Counted from the stretch's first letter, positions 41,640-51,816 are shown. The stretch is DNA of 57,520 bases from Candidatus Borrarchaeum yapensis (GCA_016840515.1 JAEOSF010000020.1:1-57520); one strand, 5' to 3'. The notes: generated from the letters alone by a model not told the origin. Numbers and translations: made by a program.

Positions 41640-43256
41640 ATGGCGCCTTCTGGGGGGAAGACTACCACTTCTGAAGATCACGAGCAGTCATCCCAACATA
41701 AAGATATCGAGGTACTCCTGGGTGAGCTATCCGTTATCTCGAAATTCCTTGCTATTTCTCCCCCTCATCTAGATAAAAAAGACGTAGAAACCTATATGTC
41801 TTTGAACAGGCAACAAAGATTAATGAGTTTGTTCTTAAACTATTTTTTGCCAAAAAACATATTTCCAGAGATCGTAGAAGAAGATCTTGCCTATTTACTT
41901 GCACATAATCTATTAGATGTTTTTGAAAAAGAGGAATTACTAAAGGAATGGTATAAATTACGCGATTTAAATCCTACCAAGCCCGATGAGATATTTATCG
42001 AATGCGAGGATGGATCAACTTATCGAAGCGTACTCGACTTATTGGAGGCAGATTCTCGCACCTTTGGTCAGTTTCTACCAACATTATTAAAGAAAATGCA
42101 GCGACTGAGAAAATATATTACTGAGCCTCTCGAATTAGATGAAACCACCCGCTATTTAGATAATATCTGGCTGAGTCAAAAACCGAAACTATCAAAAAAT
42201 GACATTGATGTTATTCAGTATATTGATGCCCGCCCCTTTGCCAAAAATAAGGAGATTGCTCAAGCAGTAGACTTGCATGAAAACTCAATTACTTACATAT
42301 TGGATCGCTTAGAAAAATTGTGTCGTTTTGGTGTGTTCGGTCAGCCAAACCTCAGCGCATTAGGTTTGCAAAAAATAATTGTCAAAACGGAAGGGAACAT
42401 CACCATTGACTTTCCCTACTTGATAAACATACAAGAACTACGCGCTGGCAATGTAGTTAAGTTATTCCCCTTCCATATCCCCAGAAAAAGGGATATATAT
42501 ATTCGAGAACTCTATGATTCTTTAAAAAACCAGATAGACTTCGAGATGTATCGACTCGTAGAACTGAAGGATAATCTCTCGTTCCATTACTATGATATTG
42601 AAACGCAGAAGTGGGACATCGATTGGGATATTTGGACGTTGTGGTTAGAGCGTTTTCTCTATAAAGAAAAGTATAACGAGATCGGTCCTGATCTTACAAA
42701 ACTTAGAGCTAGCGATCAAACACCTATCTCATTTGACTTAAAAGACCTGCAAATCATTGATTATTATAAAAATAACCTAAGAATGTCAATGTCTCGCCTA
42801 GGCGAACATGTCGGTATGACGAAATCAGGTGTTCGACATAGGCTCAAGAAACTGAGAGAAAATAACATCATCATTCCATTCGTCACACTAATGCAAATTG
42901 GATTAGACGAACAAATCGTGGTGTTATATACTGGCGAGGAAGAATATTTAAACTCCTTTGAGGCCGCACTCTTTGAATTACCTGTGGTGTATAGTTTCTC
43001 ACTCCAAGGGTTTCCAGATACCACTAAAAAATGTCTTCTCGCTTGGCTCCAGGTGCCATCGGGTAGTTTTGTCAAATTTGCCGATGCCGTGACGAGCACT
43101 CTAAAAGAAAGTGAATCAATTTGGCTCGGTCATCGCTATCTTCTAAGGTCTAGTGCGCGACTTATTCCTCTTGATATGTTCGACTCCAAAACGAAAAAAT
43201 GGCGCTGGGGTAAAGACGTATTAAAAGAGTTGAGCATAAAGTTTAATTCAGAATAG
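41640..43256 (+). CDS. two-HTH transcriptional regulator (Lrp/AsnC-like winged helices)
   Basis: A 538-residue protein with two winged-helix units: LSKNDIDVIQYIDARPFAKN...KEIAQAVDLHENSITYILD (about 183-235) and FDLKDLQIIDYYKNNLRMSM...GEHVGMTKSGVRHRLKK (about 363-410), the latter followed by a region like Lrp/AsnC sequences (NNIIIPFVTLMQIGLDEQIVV). The first 180 residues are helical and unrecognised. The C-terminal 130 residues form an alpha/beta sensor-like part. It appears leaderless: the TATA box lies about 27 bp before ATG. It is convergent with the histone gene across a T-rich/A-rich terminator-like stretch (43280-43300). Confidence 0.65.
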   Translation: MAPSGGKTTTSEDHEQSSQHKDIEVLLGELSVISKFLAISPPHLDKKDVETYMSLNRQQRLMSLFLNYFLPKNIFPEIVEEDLAYLLAHNLLDVFEKEELLKEWYKLRDLNPTKPDEIFIECEDGSTYRSVLDLLEADSRTFGQFLPTLLKKMQRLRKYITEPLELDETTRYLDNIWLSQKPKLSKNDIDVIQYIDARPFAKNKEIAQAVDLHENSITYILDRLEKLCRFGVFGQPNLSALGLQKIIVKTEGNITIDFPYLINIQELRAGNVVKLFPFHIPRKRDIYIRELYDSLKNQIDFEMYRLVELKDNLSFHYYDIETQKWDIDWDIWTLWLERFLYKEKYNEIGPDLTKLRASDQTPISFDLKDLQIIDYYKNNLRMSMSRLGEHVGMTKSGVRHRLKKLRENNIIIPFVTLMQIGLDEQIVVLYTGEEEYLNSFEAALFELPVVYSFSLQGFPDTTKKCLLAWLQVPSGSFVKFADAVTSTLKESESIWLGHRYLLRSSARLIPLDMFDSKTKKWRWGKDVLKELSIKFNSE

Positions 43257-43320
43257 TAACGGAAGATCTTGAAGGTATCTTATTTTTCAAAAAAAGGAAG
43301 GGGGATGTAAGACGAGGAGA

Positions 43321-43584
43321 TCACATAGTTGCAGCCTTCGATACATCAGCACCCGTTACCTTCTTGCGTTTTGATAGTTTGACTAGTTCAAGAGCATTCT
43401 TGCTTATTGTTTCAATCATAGTTTCTAAATGAGATACCACCGCTAAAATAGCATCTTTCGCGACTAAATCAGCGCCAGCATCCTTCATCAGGTCTCTAAC
43501 AGGGGCAATCGCTAATCTTGTCTTTGTGGTTTTTTTTGTTTTCTTGGGCTTAGGATTTTGTTTCTTCTTCTTCGATGGTGACAT
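43321..43584 (-). CDS. archaeal histone with lysine-rich N-terminal tail
   Basis: An 87-residue histone. ATG 43584 is chosen because GGAGG lies 8 nt upstream; the earlier in-frame start at 43617 adds MDEISFLEVKV, which contains the SD. Residues 1-23 form a tail with ten lysines (SPSKKKKQNPKPKKTKKTT). Residues 24-87 are one histone fold: LAIAPVRDLMKDAG (helix 1), DAILAVVSHLETMIETISKNAL (helix 2), KRKKVTGADVSKAA (loop 2/helix 3). Most archaeal histones lack tails; tailed forms are known from some Asgard/Heimdall genomes. It should wrap DNA as dimers or polymers, with the tail as a possible site of modification or DNA contact. Confidence 0.85.
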   Translation of the reverse strand: MSPSKKKKQNPKPKKTKKTTKTRLAIAPVRDLMKDAGADLVAKDAILAVVSHLETMIETISKNALELVKLSKRKKVTGADVSKAATM

Positions 43585-43715
43585 AACCTTAACCTCCAAA
43601 AATGAGATTTCATCCACAATACCACTATAGATACCGAAGTTCTTTAAACGTCTTACTATGTTAAAGATAAGTTGATGGTTACACTTTAAGTTTGTAAAAA
43701 TAAAACAAAAGAAAA

Positions 43716-46700
43716 TTAGATCTTTATTGCCTCAGTCCTCTTTTCAACGCCATTATAGTTGCAACTAGGATTCAAACATCTTATCGTATCCTTATGTTCT
43801 AGTATCGGTAATCCACAAAAACACCTATCACCACGTACTCGCACGTACATCGGTAACTTAAATGAAGTCTTGCAGGCACTACAACTTACGTTCCTTATCT
43901 CCGAAAGAACAAGTGGTTTAGCACAGTCAGGACATAAAAATCCACATCCGTCAAACTTCTCTTTTATGATTTCGAAAGGATCCTCACATCGAGGATTGAT
44001 ACAGGTAACGATATTATACAAATAGGTCCAATTAATCTGAGGTAGGCCACACCGTTCACATCGAATAGAGAGCAATCGTGCGGTACGTGGGATCTCATAT
44101 GTCATACGGCAAAAAACACATACAATATTATTTTTATCCCGTATCAAATCATTTCCACAGAGGTTACATTCTCCAATTTTTTTCGTTGTAGCGGTTTTAT
44201 TCTCGACGACTTTTGCTTTTTTAACCTTCAAAGATGTCTTTACGTGCTCTTCCTTACTTTCAGATCGATCAACATTTCTTGATCGCGACCCAGTTACCTT
44301 AATCACCTTACGATCCGATACCGGGAGTGCGTCAAAATCCTCAAATGACACGGATGCTTCACATACAATAGTCTGAATTTTCGGCGATTTTATTCCAATG
44401 GGGAACTTCCATTCTCCCCCCTCCTGCAAAAATAATTGTTGTGTAAGTAATCTCTTCTTGTTCAACAGCAATTCAACAGTAACACGCACGGGCATATTCC
44501 AATTCTGCAATGTAAATACAGCATCCTGTACCTGATTAATCTTCATTTCTTGTTGAACATTCCACCGAGCTGTTATTACTGGCATCTCCGCAACCGCTTT
44601 GTTGATTTTTTTTGCATCTCCTTCTCTGATTCCAAGCCAACACAATTTCTTTACATCCAACCCTAAAAGATCCTTCAATGTTGTGACATTTGCTTTCCCC
44701 AACACCCCTGCATATTTCGCACCGATTCCCCTTACCTGAATCAACTCAGATTGTTCCTCTGAGATGTTCTGATCTAATAAAACGCGTAGTTTTTTAACAC
44801 GTTCACACATCATTCTCGATTTTGTGAGAGCATGATAAAATCGTTCGAGTGCTGCCAACAATCTACTCGCATTCTGTCGTATTACTCTAGCATCCGTCTG
44901 CAACTCTTCAGCAATGCTTGCTCCTTTTAGAGAGGCGAGCATAACACCAAATATTTTTTCTTGATGCTCTTCTAACTCATCTACACACTCATGCTCCGCA
45001 TGAATATCAATTAATTCCTTAAAATATTTCCGCTCGTTTTTTCTAACCACCATATCGTTAAATTCAGCAGCATTAGAAATAAGTACAAGTAGTTCCTCAC
45101 CTTCAAGATACTCCTGAAATTTGATAGAATCATAAAATAATTTCCCAGTTTGCAGTCGCAGATAGAATACTGAAGTAAGTCTGCCAAGCAATGTTGAGTA
45201 GAAACCATCCTTATTCTTGTATTCGGTAATAAAGCCACTTTTCCTGAGCCATTCAATAGTCTCATCTACTGTGTTCATTATGTCAATTATCTTTTCGTCA
45301 TCATGTTTACTAAAGGCATAAAGAAACGTGTTTTTTATCCAATCCTTTGCATCATCATTATTTCTAATAAATCCAAGGCTTATTTCCGCATTAAGATGTT
45401 CCCCGATTGTTTCTGTAAGGCGTGATTCAATTTTCTTCCCTTCTAATACCTTACGATAATATTCAGCCTTTCCTTTATCAGCAATGATCCAACCATATCC
45501 CAAATCGTCAAACTGTGGTCTTCCCGCTCTACCAAGCATCTGTAGCAGATCTAGAGGGCTTAATTCCATCATCCCCTTTAGTGGATCATACACCATTGTG
45601 TCTTGGATCACTACCACTCGAGCTGGTAAGTTCACGCCCCACGCCAAGGTCGTTGTAGAAGTCAAAACCTTTATTAATCGGTCTCTAAAAGTCGCCTCAA
45701 CTACCGCCCTGTCATCACGAGGCAACCCCGCATGATGAAAGGCTATTCCATTAACAAAACACGATTTTAATGTCCGATTGCTAAGTGTTTGTGCCCGTTC
45801 CTCTAATAAACTGATCTGTGTTTTCGTTAAAAAACTCTTTCCTGACTCAGAAAACAACTCTAGTAGTTTTTCAGCGGTGTCAACCGTTCCTTTCCTGCTA
45901 GTCACAAACACCAGCGCCTGCCCTCCCGCATCTATATGCGGCAATACCAGTTTATATGATTCTCTTATTTTTTGTGATTTGTTACCCCTTCTCCATCGCT
46001 TTCTGTAATGTATATTTCGACTAGGAAGTGAATGAACATGAGCCTCTAATTTGACTGGTCTATAAGAGTTATCGAAAATGAATGTACCTGAATCAGTAGC
46101 ATCTAACCATAACGCAACATCCTCTATATTTTTCATAGTAGCGCTCAATGCTACCATTCGCACACCTCTATTGATCCTTCTCAGTCTTGTGATTAATACC
46201 TCTAGAGCACCTCCGCGATCGGGAGAATCCAAGAGATGTATCTCGTCAACCACTACTAATCGTACATGATTCACAAATTCATAGGTTGCACTCTTGAATT
46301 TTCGAGTCGCACTGTCAATTTTTTCTGGTGTGGAAATAATGATATGGGCATCAAGTGCCTTACGAGGATCGATCTCATACTCCCCCGTTGTAATGTAGAC
46401 GTTATGCCCCAGAGGGCTGAACTTTTCCTTCCATTCCATATCTTTCTCGTAACTTAGCGCCCTATGAGGGGCGATATATACTACTTTTTTATCAGTGTTA
46501 TCTCGTTGATTCACCAACGTTCTCAAAATAGCTAGTTCCGCGATCACCGTCTTACCTGAAGCAGTAGGAGCAGCAACAACCACATTGTCATCAGTCTTAA
46601 AAACCCTTTCAAATACCGTAGATTGTACCTTATTGAAGTATTGAAAGGGGAAAAGCGAATGAAAAGTCTTTGGTATTACATCGATTACTTTCATTTCAGA

Positions 46701-46763
46701 TTTCACAAGATCTCCCCTGAACGCATCGGCATCGGCTTCTTCGCCATCTCCTGAAACATGCAA
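43716..46763 (-). CDS. Hel308/Brr2-like Ski2 helicase with zinc-ribbon tail
   Basis: A 1015-residue Ski2-type helicase. Motifs: I APTASGKT; Ia APHRALSYEK; II DEIH; III LSATM; HHAGLPRDDR; V STTTLAWGVNLPA; VI QMLGRAGRPQFDD. A winged-helix/ratchet region follows, then an HhH part (VRGIGAKYAGVLGKANVTTL) and an Ig-like strand region (VRVTVELLLNKKRL, TIVCEASVSFEDFDALP), together reminiscent of the Sec63 unit of Brr2-like proteins. The last 160 residues hold several Cys4 ribbons (CNLC...CVFC; CERC...CINPRC; CPDC...CSAC; CFCG...CLNPSC). The ribbon tail is unusual for Hel308. RNA or DNA remodelling is likely; the substrate is unknown. Confidence 0.85.
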   Translation of the reverse strand: MHVSGDGEEADADAFRGDLVKSEMKVIDVIPKTFHSLFPFQYFNKVQSTVFERVFKTDDNVVVAAPTASGKTVIAELAILRTLVNQRDNTDKKVVYIAPHRALSYEKDMEWKEKFSPLGHNVYITTGEYEIDPRKALDAHIIISTPEKIDSATRKFKSATYEFVNHVRLVVVDEIHLLDSPDRGGALEVLITRLRRINRGVRMVALSATMKNIEDVALWLDATDSGTFIFDNSYRPVKLEAHVHSLPSRNIHYRKRWRRGNKSQKIRESYKLVLPHIDAGGQALVFVTSRKGTVDTAEKLLELFSESGKSFLTKTQISLLEERAQTLSNRTLKSCFVNGIAFHHAGLPRDDRAVVEATFRDRLIKVLTSTTTLAWGVNLPARVVVIQDTMVYDPLKGMMELSPLDLLQMLGRAGRPQFDDLGYGWIIADKGKAEYYRKVLEGKKIESRLTETIGEHLNAEISLGFIRNNDDAKDWIKNTFLYAFSKHDDEKIIDIMNTVDETIEWLRKSGFITEYKNKDGFYSTLLGRLTSVFYLRLQTGKLFYDSIKFQEYLEGEELLVLISNAAEFNDMVVRKNERKYFKELIDIHAEHECVDELEEHQEKIFGVMLASLKGASIAEELQTDARVIRQNASRLLAALERFYHALTKSRMMCERVKKLRVLLDQNISEEQSELIQVRGIGAKYAGVLGKANVTTLKDLLGLDVKKLCWLGIREGDAKKINKAVAEMPVITARWNVQQEMKINQVQDAVFTLQNWNMPVRVTVELLLNKKRLLTQQLFLQEGGEWKFPIGIKSPKIQTIVCEASVSFEDFDALPVSDRKVIKVTGSRSRNVDRSESKEEHVKTSLKVKKAKVVENKTATTKKIGECNLCGNDLIRDKNNIVCVFCRMTYEIPRTARLLSIRCERCGLPQINWTYLYNIVTCINPRCEDPFEIIKEKFDGCGFLCPDCAKPLVLSEIRNVSCSACKTSFKLPMYVRVRGDRCFCGLPILEHKDTIRCLNPSCNYNGVEKRTEAIKI

Positions 46764-47356
46764 TCATCAATATCAGGACGTCAATGATCCATTATCAGTG
46801 GAGAAAAAATCATTTATAAAAAACGTCCGGCTTTTCAAACCAGAATAAACCCATATCTCGAAATTGTGGTGTTTAAATACCCTTATACACACATGAAATT
46901 AGACATCAATGGATGTTGAGTGTCTCCTCATCAAAAAAACATTGTGATGAGGACCAGGAACGATGATTCGGAGGGTAGACCGTCACATCATTCCATATCC
47001 TATAATGCTTGATACGACACTATTGAAATACACCAAAAGTTGGCGTCCAGTCCTCACCACACAACTAATATGAAAATTCAGTTTAAAAAACATTTTGTGG
47101 AAAAATATTCCTTATGAAAGGAAACATCCTTCCTGTAAATTAATAATGAAAGGAATTAACACTCAAAGATATTCATTTCTTTTTTATTATCATATTACTG
47201 TAATTTCTTGTCGTTCAGACAACGTTTTTTGAGCAAACTGTGAATACAGTTAGGACATACTGAAATTTGATAGATTGCACACTTTTCACAATGTTTATAT
47301 CCTGTGTTTTGTTGATGTAATATATTATACTTACACAGAAAAAGGAGTTGATCTCG
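46764..47356. other. intergenic region with hairpins, possible RNA
   Basis: ACATC-AATG-GATGT (near 46904-46917), AGTGTC (46920-46925) with GACACT (47016-47021), and CCTCATCA/TGATGAGG (about 46927-46953) form nested stems beginning about 26 bp after a TATA-like TTTAAATA (46873-46880). GTCCTCA further on (about 47057-47063) can compete for the TGAGGAC strand. It may be a small RNA; the sequence is only moderately structured. A TATA-like TTTATATC at 47294-47301 probably serves the 47357 gene. Confidence 0.3.
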
Positions 47357-47668
47357 ATGGAAACTGATGATGAATCTACGACAACTACACAATCTAAACT
47401 TGAGCGCGATTTAATAGCCCCGACAGTCTTAGGAGATTACTTACGAGAGAGACTTAAATCAATAGACGGTAACAGAATAAATATATCTGCTGATGCTGAT
47501 GACAAACTATTAGAGGTAGCTAACACAGTCCTGAAAGCTTTTTTAGATCAACTTGCTAAAGCAGTTCATAGACTGGTTGTCGGGATATCTAAAGCTCGAA
47601 CAGTAGCTCCGAATCACGTTGAACACGCATATCATATTCTCTCAGGAAATTATACTAACAAAGGATAA
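47357..47668 (+). CDS. divergent histone-fold protein
   Basis: A 103-residue protein; ATG 47357 has AAAGGAG 9 nt upstream, whereas TTG 47348 overlaps it. Residues 39-95 fit a histone fold: NRINISADADDKLLEVANTV (helix 1 and loop), LKAFLDQLAKAVHRLVVGIS (long helix 2), KARTVAPNHVEHAYHIL (loop 2/helix 3, compare RKTV..EDV..A). An acidic Thr/Ser-rich start and an extra helix (LIAPTVLGDYLRERLKS) precede the fold, more like TAF or NF-Y-type proteins than core archaeal histones. It could pair with the tailed histone or with transcription factors. Assignment is by pattern only. Confidence 0.6.
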   Translation: METDDESTTTTQSKLERDLIAPTVLGDYLRERLKSIDGNRINISADADDKLLEVANTVLKAFLDQLAKAVHRLVVGISKARTVAPNHVEHAYHILSGNYTNKG

Positions 47669-47734
47669 CTAGGCATTAATGGTCGCGGTATAACCTAAAT
47701 AAATTAAAAAAAGAATAAAATGGCACGGATTTTA

Positions 47735-48364
47735 TTATTGCTCTTTTTGTTCTTCCATGTGCTTCAGTACTTCAATGTTAATGACGTTCATGAACTGCCT
47801 TTTTATGCTTTGGAATGACTCCCGTGCACTTTTTAAACCTATATCATATTCGATTGGAAATCCGAAAGTGATTTCATCGCCAAGAGAACTTAATGATATC
47901 CTTCCACTTGTTTCTTCTGCTCCTGCTTTTAGTACTTCAAGTTCCATTTCTATTTGACGAGCTTTGATAATTCTACAAAATAGTATTGCGACTCGCAAAA
48001 AAATGAGAGTTACCTCAGGACACATTGGTCCATATTGGCGGTTTTTTTTAGATACACCCATCTTAGCTAAAAAACCCGCATGATGCAACTTCCTAATATG
48101 TAATGCGATCTGCGAACTTGATTTTTCACCCATATCATCGGCCAACTGTTTCAGTTGGTAGTATCCATTTGAATATAAAATTCTATGTAAAATGTCGAGT
48201 CTTTTCAGATTTGAAAGTATAGTAAAAACATCCTCTAAAATTTTTAAGTCTTCGCTAGAAAAGAACATTGACTTATATTCCTGTTTTGCTCCATCATCTT
48301 TCGTTGGACTTTCCACATCCTCCTCCCTTCTTATTTCCATTACTGTCTCCACCATATGCCCCAT
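47735..48364 (-). CDS. ArsR-like winged-helix regulator
   Basis: A 209-residue protein. Residues about 45-110 form an ArsR-type winged helix: FTILSNLKRLDILHRILYSN, YYQLKQLADDMGEKSSSQIA, LHIRKLHHAGFLAKMGVSKK. The C-terminal half has a helix (LIFLRVAILFCRIIKARQIE) and a region that may bind ligand or dimerise. The CEVT-like cysteine is solitary, so metal sensing is unlikely. A TATA-like TTTAAATA about 30 bp upstream suggests a very short or absent leader. It is convergent with the histone-fold gene. Confidence 0.65.
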   Translation of the reverse strand: MGHMVETVMEIRREEDVESPTKDDGAKQEYKSMFFSSEDLKILEDVFTILSNLKRLDILHRILYSNGYYQLKQLADDMGEKSSSQIALHIRKLHHAGFLAKMGVSKKNRQYGPMCPEVTLIFLRVAILFCRIIKARQIEMELEVLKAGAEETSGRISLSSLGDEITFGFPIEYDIGLKSARESFQSIKRQFMNVINIEVLKHMEEQKEQ

Positions 48365-48645
48365 CTCTATTCTTGTTCCATATTTAATGAAATATTTAAA
48401 TACGAAAATAATATCTTTATTTTAAAAATATTATGAAAAAGGTGCTTATTAAATATATCTATCATCATTAAAATAAGGTATTCAAAATCCTCTTTTAAAT
48501 ACAAACTTGATCTCTATACTACATAGGATTCGTCATACGAAATACTCGGAAAGAAATCAAGAGAAAAAAGAGCATGATTACAATACGTCATCTCTAAACA
48601 GGACACGATAATTAAATAAGGAGCGTTGTTGGAATTACTCATCAA

Positions 48646-50619
48646 TTGTTATTATCACGCTTCCCATATCCATCCCTGAGACCAGGACAGGACAGACTCA
48701 TTATCTTATCTAACGAAACCATTAAAAATCAACTACATACGGTCATTGAGGCACCTACAGGCATAGGGAAAACCATCGGTATTCTCTCTGGTGTTTTGGA
48801 CGATATCATCGAAAAACAATTGACTTTATTATACGTCTGTCGAACTCATACGCAAATGAGCAGGGTTATCGAAGAATTGAGAGGAATAGTTGCCAAAAGA
48901 AATATACCCATAAGAGGACTTTCGCTCGGTGGTCGCCATGTGATGTGCATCAAAGCGAATGTACGTAAATTAGACTCAACCACCTTGAATGATACCTGCA
49001 ATGCAATCAAAAAACAATGTGCGTTCTTTAAAAGAGCACAATCCTTTGACATCAAACCACTAATTCAACAAATCGAAAGTAAGCCCATGACACATCTTGA
49101 TCTCTATAATTTTGCCAAAGTAAGAGGTTTATGTCCATTTGAATTGCAAAAAAAAGTAATTCCGGATCTGGATGTTATTGCACTCTCATATCAGTATATG
49201 TTCAACCCAATCCTGCGATATCATATTATCGAACGAAAGATCAACCTTCAAAACTGTTTTATTGTGATTGATGAAGCACATAACCTACCCGCCATCGTGA
49301 AATCAATTCTGGGAAACATCATGCCTCTCTCAACTATACGAAGAGCCATCAATGAAACGCGTGAATTTCCCCAACTCTCATCCCTCTCTGAGCCAAAACT
49401 CATCAGCGAGTTACTCAATGAAATATATGTAAAAACCATTGATCATGCTCACTCGAAAAATCTCAAAGTTAATCAAGATATCAAAATAACCAATAGAAAA
49501 GACCAAAAAACGAAATCGCTTCGAGGTCATATTTCTTTATGCACTGATCTTAACAACCAAGACGCTATAGATGTTTTCATCGATAGTATAATATTATGGG
49601 GTGAAGCGATACGATCGACTCGTATCCAGAAAGAAGGTATAGCACGCTCGTCGCTATATCGGACAGGTGTTTTCCTGAAAAGAATGGAACTCGCTGTTAG
49701 TGATCCTAAGCTTGAAGTACTTCTTCGTAAGCAAAAAACCCGTTTTAAAGGCGGAGATTACCTTCTTGAGATCATGGTTTTTGATCCACGAGTCGCTACT
49801 CAATTGATATTTGATCGTGTCTATGGATCTATATCAATGTCAGGTACCATGCAACCGTTATCCGCATATGCAGAAGTTGTGGGTATTAATACACCTCGCT
49901 GTGAGACCTTCAATTCACCATACCAACAAGCGAATTTTCTCGTTTACTGTACTCCACTACTCCACACTAAGGGTGGAGGTCGGAGGATGAGTTACGATAT
50001 GCAAAACGTTTATGTTGATCGTATCATGGAGCTGGTAGCCAATACCGACGGAAATACTGGCGTCTTCTGCCCGTCCTATGATATTTTGAATATGTTACGT
50101 ATTTCTTTAAAAGAAAAAATCGATGAACATGGTAAATTTCTCTTTGCTGAAAGGGGAGATCTCCCTTCCTATCATAACGACAGAATGATTCGTGAATTTA
50201 AAGAACACAGTAAGCTAAGAGGAGCGGTTTTACTAGGCGTATGCGGAGGGAGAAACTCGGAGGGACAAGATTTTCCAGGTAAAGAAATGTCTTCCGTATG
50301 CATTGTGGGGGTTCCATTTGCACAATGGAATATTCGCACGAAATTAGAGGTCAAATATTTCAATAATGTCTTCCCAGGAAGAGGGAGACTTTACGCTTAT
50401 ACCATTCCTGCTATTAGGCGAGCTGCACAAGCAGCGGGTAGAGTAATTCGATCACTCTCAGATAGAGGCATAATCGTTTTCATGGATCAGCGCTTCCTAT
50501 ATCAAGCATATAATCGATACTTGCCAGCATGGTTATCTAACAACATGAAAAAGATTAACATCAAACGAGGCGTGCTTGGTAATCGCGTTAAAAAATTCTT
50601 TAAACTACAGGACTCTTGA
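48646..50619 (+). CDS. XPD/Rad3-family FeS helicase
   Basis: A 657-residue XPD-type 5'-3' DNA helicase. FPYPSLRPGQ leads to motif I EAPTGIGKT; Ia VCRTHTQM; an FeS domain with four Cys (about C101 in MCIKANV, then DTCN, QCAF, LCPFE); DEAH at about 209; SMSGTMQPL (motif III); GVCGGRNSEGQDFPG (V); AAQAAGRVIRS (VI). It unwinds DNA for repair. The start is unclear: TTG 48646 is far (22 nt) from the SD AAGGAG (48618-48623), and no ATG/GTG/TTG lies at the right distance in frame; the upstream residues VVGITHQ would extend it. Non-canonical initiation is possible. A T-rich/A-rich stretch follows the stop. Confidence 0.9.
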   Translation: MLLSRFPYPSLRPGQDRLIILSNETIKNQLHTVIEAPTGIGKTIGILSGVLDDIIEKQLTLLYVCRTHTQMSRVIEELRGIVAKRNIPIRGLSLGGRHVMCIKANVRKLDSTTLNDTCNAIKKQCAFFKRAQSFDIKPLIQQIESKPMTHLDLYNFAKVRGLCPFELQKKVIPDLDVIALSYQYMFNPILRYHIIERKINLQNCFIVIDEAHNLPAIVKSILGNIMPLSTIRRAINETREFPQLSSLSEPKLISELLNEIYVKTIDHAHSKNLKVNQDIKITNRKDQKTKSLRGHISLCTDLNNQDAIDVFIDSIILWGEAIRSTRIQKEGIARSSLYRTGVFLKRMELAVSDPKLEVLLRKQKTRFKGGDYLLEIMVFDPRVATQLIFDRVYGSISMSGTMQPLSAYAEVVGINTPRCETFNSPYQQANFLVYCTPLLHTKGGGRRMSYDMQNVYVDRIMELVANTDGNTGVFCPSYDILNMLRISLKEKIDEHGKFLFAERGDLPSYHNDRMIREFKEHSKLRGAVLLGVCGGRNSEGQDFPGKEMSSVCIVGVPFAQWNIRTKLEVKYFNNVFPGRGRLYAYTIPAIRRAAQAAGRVIRSLSDRGIIVFMDQRFLYQAYNRYLPAWLSNNMKKINIKRGVLGNRVKKFFKLQDS

Positions 50620-50689
50620 AATTATATCCTTTTTTCCAAAAAAGAAGTCCAAAAACGAGACGTAAGATAAAAAAACAGGATATTCTCTT

Positions 50690-51310
50690 ATGAGGCCAAA
50701 CTCCTTTAACGGCAAACTAATCGTATTTAGCGGAATAGACGGCTCGGGAAAAACCACTCAATCAAAAATTCTCCATAAATTTTTCTCCAATATTGACATT
50801 TCCTCAATCCTCGCCTTCGAACCAACCAACCTTCCAATCGGAAATTTCATTCGCGAAACGATTTTACAAAACAAACAACATTACGACCCTTCACAAGAGG
50901 CGTTACTCTTTGCCGCAGATAGGATATTGCATCAAAACAATATTGTAATTCCCGCTCTGAAAAGAAACGTTCATGTCATTCTAGACAGATATATTTTCGC
51001 ATCGCTATCGTACCAACACGCGCGAGGTGTTGACATCGATCTTATTTGGAGACTTAACTCTTTTGTGATTGCACCTGATATTGCCTTCCTTTTAGACATC
51101 CCTCCCGAAGTAGGATTAAATAGAAAAAGATCACAATTAGATTGGTTTGAGGAACAACTAGAACTCCAAAAAACCGTGCGTGTATTCTATCTTCAATTGG
51201 TCGAGCAAGGCCATCTTATATTGATCAACGCGACACCGCATCCTAGAAAAATCCATGAGGAAATCATTGAGCAACTTTTAGCGCGAAAAATCATTAGACT
51301 TCGTGCCTGA
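50690..51310 (+). CDS. tmk: thymidylate kinase
   Basis: A 206-residue dTMP kinase: P-loop FSGIDGSGKTTQ, FEPTNLPIG (the EP motif), LLFAADRILH, DRYIFASLSYQ (DRY motif, substrate binding), FLLDIPPEVGLNRK and a lid with KRSQLDWFEE. It makes dTDP from dTMP. ATG 50690 has no strong SD; its message may start just upstream. Its position after XPD fits a DNA-metabolism group. Length is normal. Confidence 0.9.
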   Translation: MRPNSFNGKLIVFSGIDGSGKTTQSKILHKFFSNIDISSILAFEPTNLPIGNFIRETILQNKQHYDPSQEALLFAADRILHQNNIVIPALKRNVHVILDRYIFASLSYQHARGVDIDLIWRLNSFVIAPDIAFLLDIPPEVGLNRKRSQLDWFEEQLELQKTVRVFYLQLVEQGHLILINATPHPRKIHEEIIEQLLARKIIRLRA

Positions 51311-51816
51311 AATCTGTTGATCAGGTGAAGAATGAAGGCATGAGGTTGTAAAAATGAAAATTTCAAGAAATCTTTTGCCCTCATTCCTCGTAAAAGGTTT
51401 CTGGAAATATTTCAAAAATATACCTCACATTTCAGTATGTATATTAATCCATGATATTTGTTCTTATACTAAGGCAACGAGAATAATAACTTGTACTTGA
51501 TCTTGATTGGATTCCATGGGTTTTACAACCAAGGCAAGACCCCATTAGGGTACTTCGTATACCATAAGTATATTTAAAAGTGATAATTTAAGGATCTTCA
51601 TTAGAGGCGATCTTGTGCAGATAGCGCGTTTTGAAAAGAAGGATGACCCCTTGTAAGTTATCTTTTTTTCAAGAATTAACGCTCCCCCTGTAGAATAAGG
51701 TCGTCTCATGTATCATATCTTACTTTTAAAAATCATACTAGTACCAGAATGCAGATTGAGTTAAAAACTAAGTCGAAAAAATAGAATTGATAGATTTTTA
51801 GTAGGCACAAGTCCTC
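51311..51816. other. intergenic region, nothing recognised
   Basis: About 500 bp, AT-rich, with several T-runs but no coherent open frame and no strong inverted repeat. The last part leads to the promoter of the structured RNA described next. Confidence 0.4.

Noticed and set aside
47195..47392. leftward 65-codon frame with CEKC ... CPNC
   Set aside because: It looks like a zinc ribbon, but it has no ribosome site, overlaps the start and SD of the histone-fold gene, and the part before the cysteines is not protein-like. Possible but not supported.
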